A stretch of 64,000 nucleotides of DNA from Alphaproteobacteria bacterium SS10 (GTDB taxonomy: Bacteria > Pseudomonadota > Alphaproteobacteria > TMED2). The translations under genes were made by a program, and so were the position numbers. This document shows positions 34,664 to 43,597 of the stretch, piece by piece. Positions within the stretch are counted from its first letter, which is position 1, and every line of letters starts with the position of its first letter. Location: contig JAHCML010000006.1 of NCBI GenBank assembly GCA_019192455.1, positions 338,734 to 402,733 on the forward strand, read 5' to 3'. The notes under the pieces were generated by a model, which saw only the letters and a list, made by a program, of their open reading frames with translations, did no database searches and was not told the origin of the DNA.

Positions 34664-35107
34664 TTAAGAGCGGGCGTGAGCAAGCACCATCATGGTGGCG
34701 GTCATGATCGCCATGGGCTTGTCAGCCTGGCCCGGCGCATAGAGCGACCCTTGGGTCACGATCAGCTGACGTCCGGGTTTTAGAACCTTTCCCTCTGCCA
34801 CAAACTGTTCCCCCGCTGCAGGGCTCAGCAGGTTCACCTTAAACTCAGCCGTGAGCATCAGGGCGTGGTCGGGGATCAGCGAGATCGCAGCAAACCCGCA
34901 GGCGCTATCCATCGCCGTTGTCGTCACCCCACCATGGACATAGCCATTCTGCTGGGTCACCGCCGATGACATGGGAAACCCAATAACCACCCGGCCAGGC
35001 TCAAGGGTCGTCAGGGTCATGCCTAAGGCGGCCATGGCACCCTGGGCGTCAAACTCCGCCTGCACACGGGCGGCATAGTCCGGATCCTTGGGCTCAAACA
35101 CCGTCAT
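34664..35107 (-). CDS. PaaI-type hotdog thioesterase
   Basis: A 147-residue hotdog-fold protein of the PaaI/YigI group. The signature NGYVHGGVTTTAMDSACGF contains the His-Gly-Gly of the central helix and the catalytic acid position. The C-terminus has the expected EGKVLKPGRQLIVTQGSLY strand. It should hydrolyse acyl- or aryl-CoA thioesters in the cytoplasm. The start overlaps the nudC stop by four bases (ATGA), so translation is coupled. Confidence 0.87.
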   Translation of the reverse strand: MTVFEPKDPDYAARVQAEFDAQGAMAALGMTLTTLEPGRVVIGFPMSSAVTQQNGYVHGGVTTTAMDSACGFAAISLIPDHALMLTAEFKVNLLSPAAGEQFVAEGKVLKPGRQLIVTQGSLYAPGQADKPMAIMTATMMVLAHARS

Positions 35108-36120
35108 GGGTTCACCTTACCGTCCAGCCAATCGTCGAGCAGGCGGCGCGCGATAGAATCCTCACGCGGTACGGAGAACTCGGGTGGGTTCTCAACATCA
35201 AAATCGGCGCCATTCTCTTTCAGCCAATCGCGGCTGTACCAATCGGCGCTGGCCATTTCTTCCGGGTCGAGGGTGATGTCAAAATCCGTCGCCCTGGCAT
35301 AGAAGCCGAGCATGATCGATCCGGGAAAGGGCCAGGGTTGTGAGGAGTGGTAGCGGATATCCGTCACCGTCACGCCAACCTCTTCCATAACCTCGCGCGC
35401 GACCGCATCCTCAAGGCTTTCCCCAGGCTCAACAAAGCCAGCCAGGGTCGAATGCAACCCGGGTGGCAAACGGTGGCCACGGCCCAGCAAGCAGCGATCA
35501 GCGCCATCGGTCACCAACATAATCACCGCCGGATCGGTGCGCGGGTGATGATGGGTTGGGCCCTCAGGCGTGCAGTCAGGGTTGAGGCAAGCACGGACAA
35601 ATCCAGCCTCACGCAGCGCCGTTGGCCCACCACAAACCCCGCAGAACTTATGCTTTTCATGCCAGGTGATCATGCCACGGGCATAGGCCATCAAGGCCGC
35701 CTCACCCGCATTGAGCAATGGCCCAATTCGGCGCAGATCGACAAAGGCGCCAAGCTTGTTCAGCGGCTCAAACTCTTTGGGATCAGGGATCTGCGACAGG
35801 TCGATCGCAAAATAGGTGTAGGGCTCTAACGGGCCATCGCCATCCGGGTCAGGGGACTCGCCCAACAGTATCGGCGCGCTCGCCGTGTATTCAGGCCACC
35901 AATCAACCTGGGGCGAGATATAGACTGGCTTCGGCTCACCGCGTTTTTCGGCGGGCTGGCGCTCAATCAAATGCTTGCCACGCCAAACCGGCACAAAGCG
36001 CGTGTTGGGCGCGTAAAGCCGTTCGGCATAAAACTGTGGGTCCCGCCGCTTAATCGACAGGCGATCAAGGTTCGGGTGGCTGTACCAATTTCCACCATTT
36101 AAGGGCGCATCTCTAAGCAT
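35104..36120 (-). CDS. nudC: NAD+ diphosphatase (NADH pyrophosphatase)
   Basis: A 338-residue Nudix hydrolase that cleaves NAD(H) to NMN(H) and AMP and may remove NAD caps from RNA. A zinc-ribbon segment HKFCGVCGGPT is followed by a second Cys pair region (CLNPDC). The Nudix box GFVEPGESLEDAVAREVMEE is complete. The NudC-specific SQPWPFPGSIMLGF lies ~17 residues after it. It is longer than E. coli NudC because of the N-terminal domain. It is divergent from the SRP RNA and dnaX and is co-transcribed with the thioesterase. Confidence 0.94.
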   Translation of the reverse strand: MLRDAPLNGGNWYSHPNLDRLSIKRRDPQFYAERLYAPNTRFVPVWRGKHLIERQPAEKRGEPKPVYISPQVDWWPEYTASAPILLGESPDPDGDGPLEPYTYFAIDLSQIPDPKEFEPLNKLGAFVDLRRIGPLLNAGEAALMAYARGMITWHEKHKFCGVCGGPTALREAGFVRACLNPDCTPEGPTHHHPRTDPAVIMLVTDGADRCLLGRGHRLPPGLHSTLAGFVEPGESLEDAVAREVMEEVGVTVTDIRYHSSQPWPFPGSIMLGFYARATDFDITLDPEEMASADWYSRDWLKENGADFDVENPPEFSVPREDSIARRLLDDWLDGKVNP

Positions 36121-36214
36121 CTGCGTGGCTTAGCAGAGGGTTGTTCAAGCCGCCACCCCCAAGCTGTCAGCCCAGCCCAAACAAAGATGACGGGGAAAAG
36201 GGATAAAAACCCCC

Positions 36215-36243
36215 TTGTTTTTGCCGCCGTGAGCGCCTCTATT
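36215..36243 (+). promoter_or_regulatory. Promoter of the SRP RNA gene
   Basis: TTGTTT (36215-36220), a 17-bp spacer and TCTATT (36238-36243) form a sigma-70-like promoter. The predicted start falls within a base or two of 36249, where the outer stem of the SRP RNA begins, which strengthens the call. Confidence 0.6.
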
Positions 36244-36248
36244 GAGGG

Positions 36249-36348
36249 GTGGAAGGCTGGCGGCGGGCGGTGCCCTCGCCAACCCGGTCAGGTCCGGAAG
36301 GAAGCAGCCGTAACGAGTTCGCTCCGGGTCGCCTGTCCAGTCTTCCAC
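36249..36348 (+). ncRNA. ffs: Signal recognition particle RNA (4.5S type)
   Basis: The conserved SRP core GGTCAGGTCCGGAAGGAAGC is at 36286-36305. It contains the GGAA tetraloop region and the asymmetric internal loop that Ffh binds. The ends close in a helix: GTGGAAGGCTGG (36249-36260) pairs with CCAGTCTTCCAC (36337-36348) with one G-U pair. This gives a hairpin RNA of about 100 nt. With Ffh it targets nascent membrane proteins to FtsY. It is followed directly by dnaX, a common order in proteobacteria. Exact ends are good to a few bases. Confidence 0.95.
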
Positions 36349-36389
36349 TCTAATTCTTGAAGCCAGTTTCGCCCCTGGATAGCCCTCTT

Positions 36390-38252
36390 ATGGACTCTGC
36401 CCTGCCCGGTCTCGATATACCGGCCGCTGAAGATGCGGCAGGCTACCGCGTGTTGGCGCGGAAGTACCGGCCCCAGAGCTTTGACACGCTAATCGGGCAA
36501 GAGGCGCTGGTCCGCACACTACGCAATGCGATTGCCTCTGGCCGTATCCACCATGGCTATATGCTGACCGGTGTGCGCGGTGTCGGTAAGACCACGACCG
36601 CCCGGCTGATTGCCCGCGCGCTGAACTATGTGGGCCCCGACGGCACGGGTGAGGCGACGGTCGGTGCGACCGATGATTGCCCGGTTTGCCAGGCCATTGC
36701 CGAAGGCCGCCATGTCGATGTGATCGAGATGGATGCCGCCTCAAACACTGGTGTCGATGACATCCGTGAGGTGATCGATGGCGCCCGCTACGCCCCGACC
36801 GAAGCGCGGTACAAAGTCTACATCATCGATGAAGTGCACATGCTCTCTAAGAACGCCTTCAACGCCCTGTTGAAGACGTTGGAAGAGCCGCCACCGAGCG
36901 TGATCTTCATCTTTGCCACCACCGAGATCCGCAAGGTGCCGGTGACGGTACTGTCGCGCTGCATGCGTTTTGACCTGCGCCGGGTGCCAGCCGAGCTACT
37001 GCTCGAACATTTTGCCAGCATCGCCGAGAAGGAAGCGGTGTCGGTTGAGGCCGAGGCCCTCGCCCTGATCGCCCGCGCTGCCGATGGCTCCGTCCGTGAT
37101 GGTTTGAGCCTGCTTGACCAAGCGATTGCCCTTGGTGATGGCAAGTCGGTCAGCGCTGAAGAAGTGCGCGATATGCTGGGCCTGGCCGACCGTCAGCTGA
37201 TCTTTGATCTGATGGAAGCGGCCGTCGCAGGTGATGCTGAGAAGGCGTTGGAAACCTACGGCATGTTGCATAATGCCGGGGCCGAAGGTGTCACCGTCAT
37301 CCAAGACATGCTGGAGCTGGTGCATTTCATCACCCGCTGCGCCCTGGTGCCAACCGCCGCCAAGGGCGCTGACGTGCCCGAGGCAGAAGCCACCCGCGCC
37401 GCCGGAATGGCAGAGCAATTGGCCATGCCAGCCCTGACCCGCATGTGGCAAATCCTGATGACCGGCCTGGGCGAGGTTCAACGGGCACCGGAGCCGCATA
37501 TGGCTGCCGAGATGGTGATCCTGCGCCTCTGCCACAGCGCTGGCCTGCCCGACCCATCTGATCTGATTAAGCGCCTAACCGATGGTGAGCTGACCACTGG
37601 TCGCGCCACGCCTGCCGGTGCGGGTGCTGCCAGCGGGCCAACAGCCAACCAGAACGCACCGCAGCCAATGGGCGCCCCGCCCCAGCGGGTTAGCAATGGC
37701 AACACCGCCCTTAAGCTGGCGCCAACACCGGCACAACCAGCGCCGCAGCCAGTAACACCACAGGCCTTGCCTGGCCCTGACAGCTTTGCCGCCGCAGTTG
37801 CCCTGCTTGGCGCGCATAATGAGCTGCGCCTTGAGGCAGAGTTTAAGCTCGATGCCCGGCTGGTGTCCTTTAGCGAGGGACGGATTGAGCTGGAAGAGAA
37901 CGGCCTGATCAACAGCAATCAGGCACTTCGCTTTGCCCGGTTTTTGAGTGATACGACCGGCTCCCCCTGGGCGGTGGAGCTGGTGGACCAGCCCGGCCTC
38001 GACCCGCTGCGCGCGAATGAGAAGGCCGCTGAAGAAGCTGAGATGGAGGCGATCAGGCAGCATCCGCTGGTCGCCGCTGTGCTGGAAGCCTTCCCCGATG
38101 CCAAGATTGAACGCCGGGAAATTGCCGATGAGGCTGACGATGCGGCCCCGCTGGCCAGCGAGGACGCCATGCCCGGCGACCCAGACCTAGACATGACCGA
38201 AGCCCCGTTTGATCCAGATGATCCCGGCTTCGATGATGATTACGACTTCTAA
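36390..38252 (+). CDS. dnaX: DNA polymerase III subunit gamma/tau
   Basis: Clamp-loader ATPase subunit, 620 residues from ATG 36390; a TTG at 36357 would add 11 residues. The AAA+ domain begins RVLARKYRPQSFDTLIGQEA. It has Walker A GVRGVGKTTTAR, the zinc-module Cys pair CPVCQ, Walker B IIDEVHMLS and sensor-1 FIFATTEIRKVP. A Pro/Ala-rich linker near residues 410-470 leads to a C-terminal domain and an acidic tail, consistent with tau. I found no A-rich slippery heptamer with a hairpin in the expected place, so production of a short gamma form by frameshifting is not supported. It is followed by ybaB and recR, as is usual. Confidence 0.96.
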   Translation: MDSALPGLDIPAAEDAAGYRVLARKYRPQSFDTLIGQEALVRTLRNAIASGRIHHGYMLTGVRGVGKTTTARLIARALNYVGPDGTGEATVGATDDCPVCQAIAEGRHVDVIEMDAASNTGVDDIREVIDGARYAPTEARYKVYIIDEVHMLSKNAFNALLKTLEEPPPSVIFIFATTEIRKVPVTVLSRCMRFDLRRVPAELLLEHFASIAEKEAVSVEAEALALIARAADGSVRDGLSLLDQAIALGDGKSVSAEEVRDMLGLADRQLIFDLMEAAVAGDAEKALETYGMLHNAGAEGVTVIQDMLELVHFITRCALVPTAAKGADVPEAEATRAAGMAEQLAMPALTRMWQILMTGLGEVQRAPEPHMAAEMVILRLCHSAGLPDPSDLIKRLTDGELTTGRATPAGAGAASGPTANQNAPQPMGAPPQRVSNGNTALKLAPTPAQPAPQPVTPQALPGPDSFAAAVALLGAHNELRLEAEFKLDARLVSFSEGRIELEENGLINSNQALRFARFLSDTTGSPWAVELVDQPGLDPLRANEKAAEEAEMEAIRQHPLVAAVLEAFPDAKIERREIADEADDAAPLASEDAMPGDPDLDMTEAPFDPDDPGFDDDYDF

Positions 38253-38291
38253 TCCCTACAATCTGATCAAGCCCAAGAGGCCTTAAGCGTG

Positions 38292-38615
38292 ATGAAGAAC
38301 CTTCAGCAAATGATGAAGCAGGCCCAAGAGGCCCAGACCAAGATTGCCGCGATACAAGCTGAGATCGAAGCAATGGAGATCACAGGTGAGGCCGGCGGCG
38401 GCGCCGTTAAAGTTGTAATGACCGGTAAGGGCATGGCGCGTTCGGTTGAGATCGATAAATCCATGATTGATCCCGAAGACAAAGAGATGCTGGAAGACCT
38501 GCTGGTCGCTGCGATCAACCAGGCTCGCACCAAGGCTGAGGAAGAAACCCAGCAACGCATGGCCAGCTTTGCCCAAAGCATGGGCCTGCCACCCGGCATG
38601 AACCTGCCGTTCTGA
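38292..38615 (+). CDS. ybaB: YbaB/EbfC-type nucleoid-associated protein
   Basis: A 107-residue DNA-binding protein that dimerises through long helices. Features are MKNLQQMMKQAQEAQTKI at the start, the central GGGAVKVVMTGKG and the C-terminal GLPPGMNLPF; all are typical. It sits between dnaX and recR in the widely conserved order. The ATG at 38292 directly follows a GTG in frame, so either could be used. The family shapes the nucleoid and influences expression and recombination. Confidence 0.94.
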   Translation: MKNLQQMMKQAQEAQTKIAAIQAEIEAMEITGEAGGGAVKVVMTGKGMARSVEIDKSMIDPEDKEMLEDLLVAAINQARTKAEEETQQRMASFAQSMGLPPGMNLPF

Positions 38616-38643
38616 TCCTGCCCGATACAGACTTTAAGCACTG

Positions 38644-39237
38644 ATGGCCGGACCGGCACTCGACAATCTGATCCAAATCTTGGGCCGCTTGCCTGGGCTT
38701 GGCCCACGCTCAGCCCGTCGTGTTGCGCTCGCCCTTCTGCAGAAGCGTGACAGCTTGATGCGCCCGCTAGGCCAGGCGATCTTGTCCGCCGCCGATAGCA
38801 TTCGCGACTGTCAGATTTGCGGCAATATCGACATCTCAGACCCCTGCTCGATCTGCAGCAATCCCGAACGGGATAACGGCCAGATTTGTGTTGTTGCCAG
38901 GGTTAGTGACCTTTGGGCGATTGAACGCACTGGTGCGTTTAAGGGCCGCTATGCCGTGCTGGGCGGCACGCTCTCCGCACTTGATGGCATTGGCCCCGAT
39001 CAGCTGGGCATTCCTAAGCTGATCGCCAGGGCCTCAGACCCGGCAGTCACGGAGGTCATCCTAGGCCTTAACGCCACCGTCGATGGTCAGACCACCGCCC
39101 ACTATATCGCCGAGCAATTGGCCGATAGCGGCGCCGAGGTTACCCGCCTCGCCCACGGCATGCCGGTGGGTGGTGAGATGGATTATTTGGATGACGGCAC
39201 CTTGACGACGGCGCTTAAAGCCCGACGTCGTCAGTAG
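38644..39237 (+). CDS. recR: Recombination protein RecR
   Basis: A 197-residue DNA repair protein that acts with RecF and RecO to load RecA at gaps. The N-terminal helix-hairpin-helix is in [17 protein letters not shown]. The C4 zinc finger is [18 protein letters not shown]. The TOPRIM domain starts [14 protein letters not shown] and includes HVLGG-type YAVLGGTLS and the conserved [14 protein letters not shown]. Length and order are normal. It starts 28 bp after ybaB. Confidence 0.97.
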   Translation: MAGPALDNLIQILGRLPGLGPRSARRVALALLQKRDSLMRPLGQAILSAADSIRDCQICGNIDISDPCSICSNPERDNGQICVVARVSDLWAIERTGAFKGRYAVLGGTLSALDGIGPDQLGIPKLIARASDPAVTEVILGLNATVDGQTTAHYIAEQLADSGAEVTRLAHGMPVGGEMDYLDDGTLTTALKARRRQ

Positions 39238-39260
39238 TCCTTCATCACCGCCTGGCCATC

Positions 39261-39971
39261 ATGACCAACCAATTCGACCATATCGATACCTGGGTCTTCG
39301 ACCTGGATAACACCCTGTACTCCGCACGCGATGGCGTCTTCGTCCAGGTGCACCGGCGCATGGGTCAGTTCATTGAGGATCGATTTGGCCTAGACCGCGA
39401 TGCCGCCAAGGCGATGCAGCGCGACTATTTCCATAAGCATGGCACAACCTTGCGTGGCTTGATGACCGAGAAGGGCATTAACCCGCATGATTATCTGGAT
39501 TTCGTCCATGACATCGATCTGTCAGTGATCGACATGGCGCCGAGCTTAAACGAGGCACTGCAAGAACTGCCTGGCCGTAAGATCATCTACACCAACGCCA
39601 CCACGCCTTATGCCAGCCGCATTCTGGAGCGGTTGACCATCGACCATCACTTCGACGGTATCTTTGATATCGTGGCAGCGGATTTCGCACCAAAGCCAGA
39701 TGGCAATGCCTTCGATCAGTTCCTGCGCGATCATAAGGTGACGGCAGGCAGCGCCTGCATGGTTGAGGATATGGCCGTTAATCTTGGCCCGGCAGCTGAG
39801 CGGGGTATGACCACGGTCTGGCTGCGTGAAGATCACGGCGATGCCCATCACCACCACATGCCGGGCAAGGGTGAGGTGCCAGCCTATGTCCACCATGTCA
39901 TCGATGATTTGGAAGTCTGGCTAGCGAAGGTGATTGGCGAGAAACCACATGAGATGGCCGCCAATAGCTAA
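39261..39971 (+). CDS. HAD-superfamily pyrimidine 5'-nucleotidase
   Basis: A 236-residue phosphatase of the HAD fold. Motif I is [12 protein letters not shown] (nucleophile Asp and acid Asp), motif II is IIYTNAT, and the C-terminal acidic motif is [12 protein letters not shown]. The form DLDNTLY and the cap layout match the pyrimidine 5'-nucleotidase (SDT1/YjjG-like) group common in alphaproteobacteria. It probably dephosphorylates UMP/CMP-like nucleotides; exact specificity is unknown. It lies 23 bp after recR and ~110 bp ahead of dapD. Confidence 0.86.
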   Translation: MTNQFDHIDTWVFDLDNTLYSARDGVFVQVHRRMGQFIEDRFGLDRDAAKAMQRDYFHKHGTTLRGLMTEKGINPHDYLDFVHDIDLSVIDMAPSLNEALQELPGRKIIYTNATTPYASRILERLTIDHHFDGIFDIVAADFAPKPDGNAFDQFLRDHKVTAGSACMVEDMAVNLGPAAERGMTTVWLREDHGDAHHHHMPGKGEVPAYVHHVIDDLEVWLAKVIGEKPHEMAANS

Positions 39972-40084
39972 GCTTATGGGCGAACATATCAGACCGTTTG
40001 CAACCGGCTGTTGACTTGGCCCACCCGGCCCGGCACATCTCTCACCAACTATCTGAAACCGATACCGCTTTTAGGGCTATCCCC

Positions 40085-40945
40085 ATGTCTACCGACCAAT
40101 TGAAGCAGGCGATTGAATCCGCCTGGGACCGCCGCACCACGATCAATGCCGACACCCAGGGCCCCGACCGCACCGCGGTTGAGGATGCGCTGGATGCCAT
40201 GGATAACGGCACCATCCGCGTGGCCGAACCCGCTGGCACCACCGCCGGTGGCAACTGGCAGGTGAATGAGTGGGTGAAGAAGGCCGTCCTGCTGTCATTC
40301 CGCCTGAACCCAACCACCACAATCGGTGGCGGCCCTGGCAATGCCCAGTGGTTTGATAAGGTCCCCTCAAAGTTCGACAACTGGGATCAGGCTAAGTTCA
40401 CCGAGGCTGGTTTCCGGGCCGTTCCTGGCGCTATCGTCCGCCACGGTTCCTTCATCGATAAGGACACGGTGCTGATGCCCAGCTTCGTGAATATCGGCGC
40501 CCATGTTGGCTCTGCCGCGATGATTGATACCTGGGCCACCGTCGGATCCTGCGCCCAGGTTGGTAAGAATGTGCACCTCTCCGGCGGTGCCGGTCTGGGC
40601 GGGGTTTTGGAGCCGCTGCAAGCCACCCCGGTGATCATTGAGGATGATTGCTTCATCGGCGCACGCGCCGAGGTTGTTGAAGGCGTGATTGTTGGCCGTG
40701 GTGCTGTCGTCTCCATGGGTGTGTTCCTTGGCGCCTCGACCAAGATTGTCGACCGCGCCACCGGCCAGGTGCACCGTGGCCGCGTGCCGCCATACTCCGT
40801 CGTTGTGCCCGGCAGCTTGCCTGGCAAGCCACTGCCCGACGGCACACCAGGTCCCGGCCTGTACTGCGCCGTGATCGTCAAAACCGTGGATGAACAAACC
40901 CGCGCGAAGACGGCGATCAACGAACTGCTGCGTGGCATCGACTAA
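40085..40945 (+). CDS. dapD: Tetrahydrodipicolinate N-succinyltransferase
   Basis: A 286-residue left-handed beta-helix enzyme of lysine/diaminopimelate synthesis. It transfers succinyl from succinyl-CoA to tetrahydrodipicolinate. The N-terminal domain is followed by hexapeptide repeats including [20 protein letters not shown] and [19 protein letters not shown]. The signature [17 protein letters not shown] is present. ATG 40085 gives the normal start ([17 protein letters not shown]); the open frame runs 29 codons further up without sensible sequence. dapE starts three bases after its stop. Confidence 0.97.
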   Translation: MSTDQLKQAIESAWDRRTTINADTQGPDRTAVEDALDAMDNGTIRVAEPAGTTAGGNWQVNEWVKKAVLLSFRLNPTTTIGGGPGNAQWFDKVPSKFDNWDQAKFTEAGFRAVPGAIVRHGSFIDKDTVLMPSFVNIGAHVGSAAMIDTWATVGSCAQVGKNVHLSGGAGLGGVLEPLQATPVIIEDDCFIGARAEVVEGVIVGRGAVVSMGVFLGASTKIVDRATGQVHRGRVPPYSVVVPGSLPGKPLPDGTPGPGLYCAVIVKTVDEQTRAKTAINELLRGID

Positions 40946-40948
40946 GCA

Positions 40949-42157
40949 ATGATCCCCTCCCAGATCGCCGATCAGCTTGATCTTACCGATCCACTGGCGC
41001 TGACCCAGGCGCTGATCCGTTGCCGGTCGGTGACCCCGACGGATGACGGTGCGATTGATCTGGTCGCCGGCCTGTTAACGCGTCTTGGCTTCACCTGCCA
41101 CACCATGACCTTCGGTGAGGGGACTGAGGGAACCAACGCAGCGATCCGCAATCTCTACGCCCGGCGTGATGGCAGTAAGGCCGAAGAGGGCCAATGCTTC
41201 GCCTTTGCCGGTCACACCGATGTGGTGCCACCGGGTGATGAGGCCGCTTGGCGCATCCCGCCATTTGATGCGAGCGTGACCGAGGATGGCTGGCTGATCG
41301 GCCGAGGTTCCGCAGATATGAAGGGCAATATCGCTGCGTTTATCAGTGCGACCGCCGCCGCTGTTGCCGATGGTACTGCAGATAAAGGCGCCCTTAGCTT
41401 CATCATCACAGGTGATGAGGAAGGCCCAGCACTAAACGGCACGACCAAGATCCTCGATTGGATGGCCGACCGGGGTGAGCAGTTCGACCTCTGCTTGGTT
41501 GGTGAGCCAACTGGCGTTGAAAAGCTGGGCGATACGATCAAGATCGGCCGTCGCGGATCCTTTACCGCCAAGCTGACGGTGACCGGTGTCCAAGGCCATG
41601 TGGCTTACCCCCACCGGGCGGATAACCCGCTGCACCCGCTGGTGCGCATGCTGAACACCCTGGTCGCTGAGCCATTGGATGACGGAACCGAGCATTTCGA
41701 GTCCTCAACACTGCAGATCACCACGATCGATGTGGACAATCCGGCCCATAACGTGATCCCCAGCACTGGCACCGCAACCTTCAACAGCCGGTTTAACGAC
41801 CTACACACAGCAGAGAGCTTGGAAGCAGAAATTCGCCGGCGCCTCGATAGCGTTGGCGTGCCCTATGACCTCTCAATCCGCGTCTCGGCGCACCCATTTC
41901 TGACCCAACCTAATGAAGCGATTGCCGCGGTTGTTGGGGCAATTGAAGAGAGCACGGGCTTGCGACCAGAGATGACCACTGGTGGCGGCACTTCTGATGC
42001 GCGGTTTATCACCCGTATGGGCCCAGTTTTTGAGTTTGGCCTGATCGGTGACACCATTCATCAGGTTGACGAACGGGTGCCGGCGCACGATCTGCAACGA
42101 CTAAGTGATGCCTATTACCGGATTATTGAGCGCTTCTTCGCGCTTCCCGCCAACTGA
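40949..42157 (+). CDS. dapE: Succinyl-diaminopimelate desuccinylase
   Basis: A 402-residue M20-family dizinc enzyme that removes succinate to give LL-diaminopimelate, the step after DapD and the transaminase. The motifs are FAGHTDVVPPGD (His and Asp ligands), FIITGDEEGPALNGT (catalytic Glu), and the dimerisation-domain GVQGHVAYPHRADNP. The C-terminal ligand His is in IGDTIHQVDERV. It runs 3 bp behind dapD, forming a two-gene unit that continues into the following membrane-protein genes. Confidence 0.96.
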   Translation: MIPSQIADQLDLTDPLALTQALIRCRSVTPTDDGAIDLVAGLLTRLGFTCHTMTFGEGTEGTNAAIRNLYARRDGSKAEEGQCFAFAGHTDVVPPGDEAAWRIPPFDASVTEDGWLIGRGSADMKGNIAAFISATAAAVADGTADKGALSFIITGDEEGPALNGTTKILDWMADRGEQFDLCLVGEPTGVEKLGDTIKIGRRGSFTAKLTVTGVQGHVAYPHRADNPLHPLVRMLNTLVAEPLDDGTEHFESSTLQITTIDVDNPAHNVIPSTGTATFNSRFNDLHTAESLEAEIRRRLDSVGVPYDLSIRVSAHPFLTQPNEAIAAVVGAIEESTGLRPEMTTGGGTSDARFITRMGPVFEFGLIGDTIHQVDERVPAHDLQRLSDAYYRIIERFFALPAN

Positions 42158-42178
42158 CAACCCCGGATAACCAACCCC

Positions 42179-42925
42179 ATGTCCACCAGCACCATCGCTG
42201 AGAGTATCCAAGGCGCCTTAATGCTAGCGCGCTTCGACCGGCGTGGGTTGGGCGCCTTTGATGGGTCGAATGCCAGCGCCCGCGCCTCGTTCAATGTGGC
42301 GTGGTTCATCATCGGGCTATACGCAATTTCGGCGATCCTGATCAGCGCCACGGTTGTCGACGGCGCCCAGACCATGTCTGAGGTTGCGAGCGCCGAGATT
42401 GGTAGTGAGGTTGAGGCACCACCATCCGATCTGTTGATCCGCTTTGGCGCCGTCATGGTGCTGGCCCAGATTGTTGGCTGGCTAACCCTGCTTAGCTTTA
42501 TGTACGGCTTCCTTGGCAAGGGTGGCTTACAGCATCGCTATGCCACCGCGGTTGCCGCCTATAACTGGACCCTGTTATGGCGCCGGGCGGTTGAGCTTCT
42601 GCCGATCATGATGGGGGTTGCCGGGCTTGGCGGCAGTATTGGCCTGATCTACCTCGCCGTTAGCGCTTACAGCATCTACTACCTCTACTTCACCCTGAAG
42701 GCCGCGCTGGAAGAGCACGGTTTTGAGGCCGCCATGATTGTGCTGGCCGAGATTGGCCTGAACCTGGTGATGCCCGCCGCCGCCCTGCTTGCCCTAAGCC
42801 TCGCCTATTTCGGCACCTCAGATGTTCAGCAGCTGTTTGAAGCCTTGCCGCGCACCGGGATGGATGTTGGACCGGGTGTCCCCTCAATGCTTGATGATCC
42901 AGGGCAAAGCGGCACGGGTAACTAG
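42179..42925 (+). CDS. Uncharacterised multi-pass membrane protein (first of a tandem pair)
   Basis: A 248-residue protein with about five hydrophobic helices. The N-terminus reads IQGALMLARFDRRGLGAFDG, followed by ARASFNVAWFIIGLYAI. The neighbour at 42959 starts the same way (LGALRLLRFKSDGIGLFSG, then ARRSFRQTLPLLLMGMIAL), so the two are paralogs. A Yip1-like layout is possible, but I do not recognise the family. It lies 21 bp after dapE and probably shares its transcript. Confidence 0.6.
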   Translation: MSTSTIAESIQGALMLARFDRRGLGAFDGSNASARASFNVAWFIIGLYAISAILISATVVDGAQTMSEVASAEIGSEVEAPPSDLLIRFGAVMVLAQIVGWLTLLSFMYGFLGKGGLQHRYATAVAAYNWTLLWRRAVELLPIMMGVAGLGGSIGLIYLAVSAYSIYYLYFTLKAALEEHGFEAAMIVLAEIGLNLVMPAAALLALSLAYFGTSDVQQLFEALPRTGMDVGPGVPSMLDDPGQSGTGN

Positions 42926-42958
42926 GCTCTGACGCCTAGTCAGCGTAGTATCAAAGCC

Positions 42959-43597
42959 ATGCAACATGATGGCGAAGCACGACTATCCCTGCTTGGTGCG
43001 CTAAGGCTGCTGCGGTTCAAATCCGATGGTATTGGCCTGTTTAGCGGCACGCCAGAGGCTGCCCGCCGATCCTTCCGACAAACGCTCCCATTACTGCTGA
43101 TGGGCATGATCGCCCTTGCCATGCTGCGCCCGGTCGATATCGCGCCCGTAACGGCGAGTGAGGCAGAGCTCGTGCTGGCCTTCACCGCAACGGAGGCGGC
43201 CAGGGGCACCCATCTGGGCCATTGGATTGGCACCTGGATCGCTGCCGAATTGATGAAGTGGTTTGGCTTCCTCGTCGCCGTTCATGCCCTGATGCGGGTG
43301 ATGGATCACGGCACCCACTTCCCACGCTTCGTCCAGGTCTTTAATTGGATGATGGTGGTCCGGCTAATGGTTCTGCTGGTCCCGCAATTCCTAGTACTGG
43401 CGGGTGTTTTCGCGCTTGAGGAAGGGCGCGGCGGCGTGGTGATCGTCTACTTCCTCGCCCTTGCCTATCAATGGTTTGGCTATCGAACAGCGCTGGAAAT
43501 CCCCGGCTCGCTGGCTATCGCCCTGATCATCGTTGAGACGGTGATGTCGGTCTATATCGGCAGCTACGCCTACAGCATCCTGCTCACCTATCGCTAG
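42959..43597 (+). CDS. Uncharacterised multi-pass membrane protein (second of a tandem pair)
   Basis: A 212-residue membrane protein with four or five helices, paralogous to the product of 42179-42925 over the N-terminal GAL-LLRF-G-F-G-AR-SF pattern. The later part has WFGYRTALEIPGSLAIALII and a final Tyr-rich segment (YIGSYAYSILLTYR). Function unknown. Its TAG stop overlaps the stop codon of the convergent MDR oxidoreductase gene by three bases, so no terminator can fit between them. Confidence 0.6.
   Translation: MQHDGEARLSLLGALRLLRFKSDGIGLFSGTPEAARRSFRQTLPLLLMGMIALAMLRPVDIAPVTASEAELVLAFTATEAARGTHLGHWIGTWIAAELMKWFGFLVAVHALMRVMDHGTHFPRFVQVFNWMMVVRLMVLLVPQFLVLAGVFALEEGRGGVVIVYFLALAYQWFGYRTALEIPGSLAIALIIVETVMSVYIGSYAYSILLTYR

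Noticed and set aside
36390-38252. Programmed frameshift in dnaX
   Set aside because: No A-rich slippery heptamer with a following hairpin was found at the expected point.
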